A stretch of DNA of 64,000 nucleotides, from contig SIJG01000070.1 of the NCBI GenBank assembly GCA_023374025.1, positions 62,001-126,000 on the forward strand. Direction: 5' to 3'. The position numbers and the translations under genes are program-made. The stretch comes from Heterodera schachtii. Lineage: Eukaryota > Nematoda > Chromadorea > Rhabditida > Heteroderidae. Below the pieces are notes generated by a model. The model was not told the origin of the DNA. It saw only the letters and a list, made by a program, of their open reading frames with translations, and made no database searches. This document shows positions 54,840 through 62,978 of this stretch, piece after piece; within the stretch, counting starts at the first letter, position 1, and each line of letters begins with the position of its first letter.

Positions 54840-57800
54840 GCCCTCTCTTTGTCGGTTCTGTCGATCACCAATGGGTTTGATGGGCTCGAAAGTGCCTCAA
54901 TTTTGGCATTGACCAATATTTGTGAATCCCTGGGGGCCCAAATATTTTCGTCCGCACAAATTCGGATGCCGTTAAGCAAAAACGAAGATTGATGGCAAAA
55001 TTTGATTTTTGAATCCCCCACCGAAAATTCCTTTTTCGAATAATCAAAACCAATCGGTGGAAGCAGTGAAAAGACATCGCTTCCGATGATTACACTGTAT
55101 TCCCTGTTGCCTGTAAACTCGGAATCATCAACAAAATGTAATGTGACTTGTGTTTCGATCCCTCCGATCTTGAGTTTAAGCTGTGCATATTCTTTGAGTT
55201 TGATTATGTGACCTGATGCGCTCATTGCTTCTTTGAGTGATGGGATCAGTTTGCAGCGCAATTGTGAGGCGATTGAACGAGGTGCGACACTGAGACTCGC
55301 GCCAGTGTCCATGAGACAGCGAATTGGAAGAGAATTGATGTGCGCGATAACCACAGCCGTCTGCGGGTTAAGGCTGTTCAATTCATTTAGTGAGCCTAAA
55401 TTAATGTAATTTCTGACTATTTCGACTGAATGGACTGAAATGGCTTCGTGCCTTTTTCGAAGAGACCCGTCATCCCTAACAATTACATAAGGAATCCCTC
55501 CCAAATTTGGTATGAGTGCTTTAAAGTGCAGGAAATGTTTGGGTGAAGAAGCGTGCCTTAGGTAGTGGGTTGTATTAAGTAAGAATTTGAGATGTGTTTT
55601 CGCATCCTGAAGGTTAGTAGCAGACCAATTTTGTCCATATTTACTAACAAATAATTCGTTGAGGGTTTGTGAGTGAGGCATTCCGTTAGTGTTATGAGAG
55701 TGAGGAAAGAACAACCATTTGGTTAGGATAATGATGATTAAGAGCAAAATGAGCATGGCAACAATCAGCCAATTTGTTAAATTTGAGGATGGATTGAGAT
55801 TGGGGCAATTTGATGACAAATTCAATGAATTTTGTGCAAGAGATGAGTTAGAGAAGGACAAAAATAAAATGGTTGCGAAAGAAAGGGCAGTGCGGCCCGG
55901 AATTCTAAAACTTGCCTTTCTGTTGGCCTTGCGCATCCTCCTTTTGGCGCGCATTCGCATTTCAATGGGTTCAATGAGTTTCAAAGGTGTAAGTTCAATT
56001 CCTTCATCTGCAATGGGCAAATTGGGCATTGATGAGACATTTAATTCCGTTTGGCTCCATGTACTATCCTCATTTGGCACAGTAGTCGAATTTGCTTGAG
56101 TTCCGAAGGCCATTTTTCCAGAGATTCCTTTTCCAAGGTATTCGGCTCTAAGCATTAAGCCAAAACGTACCAGAAAGTCTGCAAAAACAATTGTAACCAA
56201 AATTGAGATCACTGTATGGTAAGTGCTGATCCATCCGCCGAAAATCGCATCCTTCAGCTCTTGCTTGACTTCTTTCCACTGGCTTGACATGGTTTTTGTG
56301 ACAATTGTGTCAGTGGATCGAAGGCCATAGGTAATTTCGCTGATTTTTGGCGAATTGGCATCGTATACCTGTTCCAAAATGTCGGAAAGATTGATTAAAG
56401 CCAAATAATGAAATGTGTGGGGCTTGAATGAAGGGATTTCGGCTGCAAAATCTCCGATTTTCCCAATTTTATCCACTTTGACTTGTTTGACTTGAGCAGT
56501 CCACTGATCAACTTCAAAAAGTGCAGCATTGATAAAAATTAGCTGCTTGCGAAATTCTGAGCATGGTGCCATTTTTGATTCAGAACTCACGATCATTGTT
56601 TTTGGGTCGACGAATGCCAATTTCGTTCCACTTGACGTTCCAAATCTGATGGGAATTAGCTCGTAGCATTCTTTTTGGCTCTGATCGCGCTCCAGGGGAA
56701 AGAATTGATAATCATCTTTAGCCAATTCGACACAAGGCCAGGCTCTGATCAGGTTGGGGTCAATGCCTTTAGCAATTAATTTTCCATTGTTGAACACTGA
56801 TCTGGCAAAATTTGTTGGGTTAGACAAAAGGGCGGAGGAAGCCCACCGTCTGGTTTCAACCATGTATTCACAAATCGACTTCAGAGCTTGAGTGAAAGCC
56901 AATTTCATGACTTTCATTACCTTTTCATCCAGATAGCCCAGCTTTGTCTGCATTTCCGACTCTGTGACCAGGCTCCTTGACCTCCTCCTTGGGTTGCTTC
57001 TTGTTTTCGGCACATCACGGACAGCAAATCCTTCTTCTGATAATTCCAATCCAACTCCACATGAATAGGCTTTTCGGGTGTCATTTCTGAAAGTGAGTCT
57101 AAAACTTGCCTCATCAGAGATCCAAATATCGTCCAATTGCATTCCTTTCCAAGTTCCAATTTGTTGGAATTCACAAATTTCTGAGACGTTTGTTTCCCAC
57201 ACCAGCAGCGTCTTGTCCGGTAAAAGGCAGTTTCCATCTTTGACTGAGCAGTGCGCGGCATTACCAAGAGAAGAATGCATGTCTGTCTCACCATGCTTGA
57301 CACTCAGTTTTGTTCTGAAAAAATAGCAATTTTCGCTGCTCACTACGGACCAACTGAATGAACCAATCAGCCACATTCGTGGTGACACATCGATCCGATT
57401 ATCAGTGTGATAAAGGCTGGTTTCATTGGTCAGAATGCCGAGACTGCACTTACCATGGTCAATCATTTGCTTACACTCCTCCAAGCTGATAGGATTGGCA
57501 ATGGGCTCCAAAAGCTCCTGCACCTGAACATTGGTGATGGAAGTGTACTTCTGCACTGATTTCGTAATGCGTCGGCAGGCCCATGCACTGAAAGAATGTT
57601 GAAATTCATTTTGGGAAAAAATTTCTAAAGTCCGGGTCACGATGGGTTTTGAAGGGTCAATGGCCATTTTTGAACACCCTGAGACCCCAGGCAATTGCCA
57701 GACATTTCCCTCTTCTTTCGTCTGGCATAAAATCGGATGATCGGGAAGAGTGCCAAAAACAGGGCTAATAAAAATCGAAAAGAAAATTGTCATAATTGCC

Positions 57801-58351
57801 GTGGTAAAGAAAAGGCTATTGATTTTTCCAACACCACGCGTTTCCCAATTAGATGTTTTCGGTTTAACTTTGTCTGTATTTTGCCCGCAGGCCAAGCCGG
57901 TTTCTGGTCTCTCGTCGGCCATCTCAATTTCGGTTTTCACGGCAGTTTTCTCGTTGTTCGGGTCCACATGCGCGATTAAGTTCATACTACCCGGATTACC
58001 TCTTCCATTGTCCATTGGAGGGCAATTGGATGACCCTCGAATGTTCATTGTGATCAGCGATTTGACCAATCCTTCCATAAATCCTTGCGATGATGAGGAA
58101 GCTGATGGTTGCATCACGTTCACTTCCTGTGCCTGTTCACGCCAATTTTGTCGCGACTGGTGCTGTCGTTGGTTCCATCCAACATTTGTGCCACGTTGGT
58201 TCCAGCTATTGTTTCCTCTTTGGTTCCAATTTGAATTTCCTCCACGTCGGTTTTGGAATTGGGCTTTTCTTGCATTGCAATTGTTGGCCAAATGCCCGAT
58301 TCTATTGCAGAAATAGCAAACCGGGTTGTTAGACCAATTTCTCTGGCTCAT
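54827..58351 (-). CDS. Zinc knuckle / envelope-like glycoprotein / aspartic protease in one frame, 1174 aa
   Basis: Residues 12-25 form a CX2CX4HX4C nucleocapsid knuckle (CYFCNRIGHLANNC) amid Asn/Arg/Gln-rich repeats. The motif peptide ACGQNTD lies at about 154. A hydrophobic leader (FFTTAIMTIFFSIFISPVFG, about 180-200) is followed by a Cys-rich ectodomain with several sequons, a furin-like RRRSRS at about 457, and a membrane helix (VISILVTIVFADFLVRFGL, about 720). A second hydrophobic pair follows (about 820 and 870). At about 1016, CLMDTGASLSV is the active site of a retropepsin. So an envelope-like module sits between nucleocapsid and protease. Class of the glycoprotein is unresolved; fusion-protein capture from an RNA virus is possible but unproven. 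The frame is open upstream to about 58545 and overlaps the Gag end in the +1 frame, so it may be made by frameshifting or from its own mRNA. Confidence 0.8.
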   Translation of the reverse strand: MSQRNWSNNPVCYFCNRIGHLANNCNARKAQFQNRRGGNSNWNQRGNNSWNQRGTNVGWNQRQHQSRQNWREQAQEVNVMQPSASSSSQGFMEGLVKSLITMNIRGSSNCPPMDNGRGNPGSMNLIAHVDPNNEKTAVKTEIEMADERPETGLACGQNTDKVKPKTSNWETRGVGKINSLFFTTAIMTIFFSIFISPVFGTLPDHPILCQTKEEGNVWQLPGVSGCSKMAIDPSKPIVTRTLEIFSQNEFQHSFSAWACRRITKSVQKYTSITNVQVQELLEPIANPISLEECKQMIDHGKCSLGILTNETSLYHTDNRIDVSPRMWLIGSFSWSVVSSENCYFFRTKLSVKHGETDMHSSLGNAAHCSVKDGNCLLPDKTLLVWETNVSEICEFQQIGTWKGMQLDDIWISDEASFRLTFRNDTRKAYSCGVGLELSEEGFAVRDVPKTRSNPRRRSRSLVTESEMQTKLGYLDEKVMKVMKLAFTQALKSICEYMVETRRWASSALLSNPTNFARSVFNNGKLIAKGIDPNLIRAWPCVELAKDDYQFFPLERDQSQKECYELIPIRFGTSSGTKLAFVDPKTMIVSSESKMAPCSEFRKQLIFINAALFEVDQWTAQVKQVKVDKIGKIGDFAAEIPSFKPHTFHYLALINLSDILEQVYDANSPKISEITYGLRSTDTIVTKTMSSQWKEVKQELKDAIFGGWISTYHTVISILVTIVFADFLVRFGLMLRAEYLGKGISGKMAFGTQANSTTVPNEDSTWSQTELNVSSMPNLPIADEGIELTPLKLIEPIEMRMRAKRRMRKANRKASFRIPGRTALSFATILFLSFSNSSLAQNSLNLSSNCPNLNPSSNLTNWLIVAMLILLLIIIILTKWLFFPHSHNTNGMPHSQTLNELFVSKYGQNWSATNLQDAKTHLKFLLNTTHYLRHASSPKHFLHFKALIPNLGGIPYVIVRDDGSLRKRHEAISVHSVEIVRNYINLGSLNELNSLNPQTAVVIAHINSLPIRCLMDTGASLSVAPRSIASQLRCKLIPSLKEAMSASGHIIKLKEYAQLKLKIGGIETQVTLHFVDDSEFTGNREYSVIIGSDVFSLLPPIGFDYSKKEFSVGDSKIKFCHQSSFLLNGIRICADENIWAPRDSQILVNAKIEALSSPSNPLVIDRTDKERACQC

Positions 58352-58493
58352 GTGCTCCTGTCTCCCTCTTGCCCAGCCACGATTGCTGTTGCCTCGGCCT
58401 CCCCTGTTGTTAGCACGTTGGCGCTGAACATCATCAGCAGTGAAGGGCCTGAACCCCCAGGTGTTGTTGCGTTGCTGCCTTCCAAAGTTGCGA

Positions 58494-59623
58494 TCATTTT
58501 CGGCATTTGGATTTGAATGATTGTTTATTTTCGCATTTGTCCTTTAGCGCATTAATCAGATGAGAGAGGCGAGTGACATCATCTCCTTTAGAGGCAAGAA
58601 ATAGAGCCTCAAGCTCTTCTGCTTGGGCTTTGACCAATTCCAAATTCTTGGCTTGCGTAAGGCCAACAAGACGAATGAGGAAGCTCATGTTTGGCTTGAG
58701 TCTGTCCAAAAATTCCTCACAAACTTTCTCTTCGCGTTGATCCCCAGATAATGATGTCATACGCCTTAAAAATTGGCCAACCGTTTCATCCTCACGCTGT
58801 CGGCACAGTGCAAGGGTTCGCTTCGCCAATTCCCGTCGTTGAGGCGAATCCAGTTTGGCTCTCAGGGCTTCCAAGGCGCTGGTGAGAGTCACAATTTGGT
58901 CAGCCTCGAGCTCCTTGAAAAGTGTCCTCGGCGTGTCCTTGAGTGCTAATTTGAGACGCGTGACTTTCTCTCCTTCAGTCAGATTTTTCCCGGACACCGA
59001 TAAGTAGTCCTTGAATCGCTCGGCCCAATCATCGAAGGCGTATACCGATTCTTCTCCGAATAACTCCAATTTGAATTTATCGATAATGAGTTGCTCAACA
59101 TGTTGATGCCAAAGAAAGATCGGGTTGGGCCAGCAGAATTGTTGGAAGAGGTCCCGACGCCTTTCTGTGTCTGCGTTGCCGTGCCGCCACCTGCGCTTGA
59201 CAAGCCCTGTGTCTGCGTTGTCGTGCCGCCGCCTGCGCTTGACAAGCCACGGTTTGTGCCCTTGTTATCCTTCAACGGCGTTTCAAATTGTGAGGAGTCG
59301 TCCTGCTCGCGCACAGTGCTGTCTGCATCTGTTCCATCATTCGCTCGTTCAAGTTCGTCGATTCGGTCAACCAAAGTTTCAATTTGGGCCTTGACGATCT
59401 CAAAATTTGAATTGGCATTTAAGACAACCTCCGAGACCCATTTTGTCTTTTTGTCCATGCAACGGTTAAGAGCCCTAATGGAACGGTTCATTCCGTCTTC
59501 CAATTTGGCCAATTCGTTATGGGCGGCCTCTAAGTCAGAGACTTTCACCGCCGTCTTTCCCGACCAAAATTTCCTATTAATGACCGAAATCGTCATTTCG
59601 CTCATCTCCTCCTCATTTCTCAA
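58494..59623 (-). CDS. Gag (matrix/capsid-like), frame change in the middle
   Basis: The first part (58979-59623) reads MSEMTISVINRKFWSG, a coiled-coil-like segment (VSDLEAAHNELAKLEDGMN), then two copies of GLSSAGGGT(T/A)TQTQ. The second part (58494 to about 59120, another frame) is a gypsy-type capsid: VEQLIIDKFKLELFGEES, VYAFDDWAERFKDYLS, REDETVGQFLRRMTSL, VCEEFLDRLKPNMSFLI. The two frames overlap around 59070-59120, so one base is lost or gained there. In retrotransposons Gag assembles the particle that houses reverse transcription. A 19-bp motif copy at 59632-59650 lies immediately before the first Met codons and is read in frame as ACGHNT. Confidence 0.8.
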
Positions 59624-59650
59624 CTCATATACTGTATTGTGCCCGCAGGC

Positions 59651-60192
59651 GGAAGTGGTGCGACGAACCCTTTGAAATGGCCGAACATTGGACTCATAAA
59701 AAAACTCAAAATTAATTCGAAGTCATTAATTTGGCCAAAATTGTAAGTGAATAAATTTGGCATTCACATGATTGGCCAGAAACTTTGAACAGTCCAATAA
59801 AGAATTCACGTGCATTAATTTGTTCGGTACTCTTTGCACAATTTTCTGAATCTCTAATTATGAATTTTTGAACTTTGGCAAATGCTTATAAATCATGTAA
59901 ATTATCTCTGGTGATTAACTCAAATTAAATTCTGATCATTAGCATTTTTACAGTACTTGCAAATTGTTCTTTATCTTTAACTTAAATTCAATTTTGATCA
60001 GTCTCATTTAAAAGTGATCACTAAGCGCTTGACTGTATTGTGCCCGCAGGCGGGTACCCAAAACATTCTCTCCTACGGCGCCATTACTTTGCCCGCAGGC
60101 ACTGCAGCTGCTGTCGTCGTCGATCACTTCTCATTGTCGTCGTCGATGAACCGTTTGCCGAAGAGGCAAAACAAACCATCCGGTGCTACCAG
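59651..60192 (-). other. Leader of the inner element
   Basis: Untranslated region between the 5' LTR and Gag on the coding strand. It has two motif copies (60033-60051 and 60082-60100) and a GC-rich stretch (60100-60190). Confidence 0.6.
60176..60191 (-). promoter_or_regulatory. Primer-binding-site candidate, inner element
   Basis: On the coding strand TGGTAGCACCGGATGG starts one base after the 5' LTR. The leading TGG fits pairing with a tRNA CCA end. The priming tRNA is not identified. Confidence 0.6.
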
Positions 60193-60570
60193 TGACGGAG
60201 GCGCGTGGGTCCCCCAGACGACTCACCGCTTCCGAATAAATGGGGAGGACGATTTGGGAGGACGGATCCCGGGCCCTGGGATCGATGATTAAATCCCCCA
60301 AATTGCCTCGGTGTTAAAAGACTAATTTATTCTCCGGATAAAATATGTGATCGAAATGTTCCATGGGCGGACGATATGAGTAAAGTTAATTAATTGATTG
60401 ATGGTAAATCCGATGACTCCGACGACTAACTGATCGCTGGGGAAAGGAAAAGTGAAAGGAACGGAAAAGGGGCGGGGATGAAAGAGATAAGAAATGCGAT
60501 AAATGGAAAGATGGAAAGTCCGGCTGCTGAGGGAAATGAAAATTGTTTTGAGGTGGGCCAATCCCTTACA
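60193..60570 (-). repeat. Inner element 5' LTR
   Basis: Coding-strand 5' LTR holding AATAAA and, at 60221-60226, GCGGTGAGT, a good splice-donor match that could serve spliced mRNAs for downstream modules. Confidence 0.92.
60221..60226 (-). promoter_or_regulatory. Possible splice donor in the inner 5' LTR
   Basis: AAGCG followed by GTGAGT on the coding strand. Several 19-bp motif copies end in AATACAG and could act as acceptors. Untested. Confidence 0.3.
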
Positions 60571-60576
60571 AAAAAG
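60571..60576. repeat. Target-site duplication of inner element, right
   Basis: AAAAAG, identical to 45064-45069. Confidence 0.85.
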
Positions 60577-60743
60577 ATGATGAACCAATTGATCAACAAA
60601 TGGACGAACCGACAGACGGACGAACGGAAGGAGACCAAAGGACGCGACCGCGAACCCGAGAAGAAAAGAATGACCAACAATGAAAACTGACCAAGAAGAG
60701 CCGCGCAGATGATTTTGAATTTGATGTTCGAGGACGAACATTC

Positions 60744-60756
60744 TGGAGGTAGGGGA
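60744..60756 (+). promoter_or_regulatory. Polypurine tract, outer element
   Basis: TGGAGGTAGGGGA directly precedes the 3' LTR of the outer element on the plus strand. Confidence 0.7.
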
Positions 60757-61074
60757 TGACGGATCAAAATTCCTTCCTTATTTCAACATAGTCCCGTCAT
60801 CTCCTAAACCTTCTTTTCCATCATTTGTTCTTTGTCCTATCCCTTTAATTGTCAGTGGGCGGTCCGTTCCCGATCACTATTTAAGCTTGTAGTGTTCCCT
60901 CATAATTGTTCATCCCCTGGTTTATTTTATTCCACCTGTCTCCAATTGTGCAGACACGAATCGGGAGGTGTTCCACACAGTCGACTGTTGTTCCCCCTTT
61001 CCCCTTCCGAATAAAGGATATTATTCGAATTACCGCTACACAGTGTTTTGGGGAATGCATTAACACCAAACTAT
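60757..61074 (+). repeat. Outer element 3' LTR
   Basis: Same 318-bp length as 42670-42987 with a few substitutions. Confidence 0.9.
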
Positions 61075-62978
61075 CCCAATCGTATTTTTATTTAATATTA
61101 ACTACTTATCGTGTCGTGTAGCGCATAGTCGATTTGCTATTGTAAATATTCGGCTTTTTTTTTTGCCTTGACCCCGAACTGATCAGAAAAAATCGATAAA
61201 AGAAAATACCAGCTAAACACGTTAATTTAATGCGATTTTCCCTCTTACATTTTAATGACCATTTGTCATGGGTTCGAATCCGCTCGAAAGATAGTGAATT
61301 ATTTTGATTTTTTTTCAATAAATTATTCCACATAGTATCTTTTTATTCAGTTATTTTATTTTTTTAATAGAAATTTGACATGATCTAACAGATTTCAATA
61401 GACAAAAAAATAGTAGAAAAATGTTCCATTTCTATTGCAGTTTCTTCAATTTTAATTGGCAATTTTTGTCAATTTCTGTTGTTCAATTTAAAAACAAAAA
61501 TGAATTTTTGCTGTTTTTATTTGCATTAATTCCATTTTTTGTGGAAATGAATGTTTCTGATCATTCACAGAATGCTAAGCTGGGGGGAGGACGAGCAGAT
61601 GGACATAACCAAAGCGGTGAATACTTAATGATAAAAATTTCAATTTAAAATATTTGTATCACTGACGCATTTTCCGATCACGGCGAGAACACATTTAACA
61701 AAAAAACAATTAAATATTAAAATTAATTTTTTTTTTCTGATAATTTATTAATTTAGATTGATTATCAATTGGTTGTCGTACATTAAAAATTTAAAATCCC
61801 AATTAAAGCAGCGGCGAAATGGCAGTGCCATTCTTAAAAGTTGCTATTTTTGCCGCTTTCTGTTGCTGGCCTTATCCTGCATATAGCAGCCATTTGCATC
61901 GGGTTAATTTTAATAGAATCACAGATTGACTATTTTCCCTAATTTAAGTAATTATCTTTTTCTTGAAATTATGATGGGATCAATGAAGGGCAAGAGAATG
62001 ATATTGTTGCCCTACTATTTCTTCGTTCGTCTTATTTCTTTGGTCTTTCATTATATTAATAATTTATTCACTCTATCTTTCTCTCTGATAAATGAGAGTG
62101 AAATTTCGATGATTTCAAATATTAATTTCTGGACTAAAACGAACAAACAAAAAATTATTCATGAATATAATTGAAAAAAGCTGCGTTTCGTGTTTTATCG
62201 TTGTAAATTTTTCTTATTGTTAGTATTTGCTCATTTCTTACTTTTATGAGTTCCCGGGACTTTAAGCTTTCGATTGATACCAAGAATGTAGGTATTGACC
62301 AAGTAAGCAAAAAGTTATGGCCAATGAAACTGAACATTGGACGCGAAAATGCACTAGAACCCATTATTCTTCTATAAATTATGCCCAATTAGTGCAATTA
62401 TTTTTCGCCAAAATTTTGCAAAAAATTTAACCAATTAATAAATGGACAAATAAATTTCATGTTTAACAATGACTACATTTTTACCATATTTTAACACGCC
62501 ATTGTTGCTATGGACTCAGTTCGTAACACCAAAAGAAATTGTTAAATGCGGTGCCATTCCCACACCCTTCATTTTGACACTCTAAATGACACCCGAAATT
62601 GGAAAATGAGCCAGGCCCATTAAAAAACTTCTGAAATAATTAGAAATTATGCCTGGTTTGGTATTATTTGCCATGGACTCAGTTTGTAACACCAAAAGAA
62701 ATTGTTAAGTGATGTGCCATTCCCACACCAACCGTTTTGGCACTCTCAAATGACCCCCTAAATTGAAAAAAATGAGCTAGGTCCATTAAAGAAACTTTTG
62801 AAATTGGAAAATTATCAAATATTAAGTTTGGATAACTTTTTTTTACAAAAACTTTTTGATAGAAAAAATAATTAAAACGCATCACAAATAAGGCACAGAG
62901 AATTTCACTGGTGGGACTAAATTTTCTTTACTATTTCAATTATTTATTATTTTTGTTCCTTGGTAAACTGTTCCAGTA
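61075..62978. other. Gene-free region, partly a duplicate of 38-40 kb
   Basis: From about 61795 the order of conserved phrases follows 38090-38360, and 62490-62978 follows the CATGGACTCAGT repeat and the upstream region of the 40278 receptor gene. A GGTTCGAATCC near 61269 resembles a tRNA B box, but no cloverleaf was found. Confidence 0.55.

Larger units (their letters stand above)
49111..60100 (-). repeat. Eleven copies of a 19-bp motif inside the inner element
   Basis: Coding-strand consensus GCCTGCGGGCA(C/A)AATAC(A/T)G. Positions: 49111-49129, 49213-49231, 50323-50341, 52353-52371, 52602-52620, 52796-52814, 54798-54816, 57874-57892, 59632-59650, 60033-60051, and a weaker one at 60082-60100. 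All have the same orientation. The CACAAT form is found at both ends (49.1-50.3 and 59.6-60.05 kb) and the CAAAAT form in the middle. Six copies are read in frame as ACGHNT or ACGQNT; the one at 54798 is read in another frame; four are in non-coding parts. No copy was seen elsewhere in the window. See Part 2 for interpretation. Confidence 0.93.
45070..60570 (-). mobile_element. Giant nested LTR retroelement, 15.5 kb, with envelope-like and helicase genes
   Basis: LTRs at 45070-45448 and 60193-60570 are nearly identical, begin and end TG...CA, and are bounded by the 6-bp duplication AAAAAG. The minus strand is the coding strand: the primer-binding-site candidate adjoins the right LTR and the polypurine tract adjoins the left. 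Order on that strand: leader with two copies of a 19-bp motif, Gag, zinc knuckle/envelope-like/protease frame, reverse transcriptase remnant, integrase, about 2.3 kb with two motif copies, small membrane protein, SF1 helicase. Pol order (protease, RT, integrase) and the integrase type place it in the Ty3/gypsy lineage. The extra genes and size are exceptional. Loss of the RT core makes this copy non-autonomous. It inserted into the outer element. Confidence 0.93.
42670..61074 (+). mobile_element. Outer LTR retrotransposon, non-autonomous, split by a nested element
   Basis: Two directly repeated 318-bp LTRs (42670-42987 and 60757-61074) differ at only a few positions. Within the LTR, on the plus strand, TATTTAA (42791) and AATAAA (42923) would serve as promoter and polyadenylation signals. 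A tRNA-binding-site candidate TGGAAGTCCCGCC begins at 42991, and a purine tract TGGAGGTAGGGGA ends at 60756 directly before the 3' LTR. Without the nested insertion (45070-60570 and one copy of its target site) the body would be only about 2.3 kb. No coding frame was found in it except a short terminal stretch ending MFEDEHSGGRG. No target duplication was recognised at the outer ends. Confidence 0.85.

Noticed and set aside
61255..61285. Possible tRNA gene (GGTTCGAATCC)
   Set aside because: No A box, acceptor stem or anticodon arm could be paired around it.
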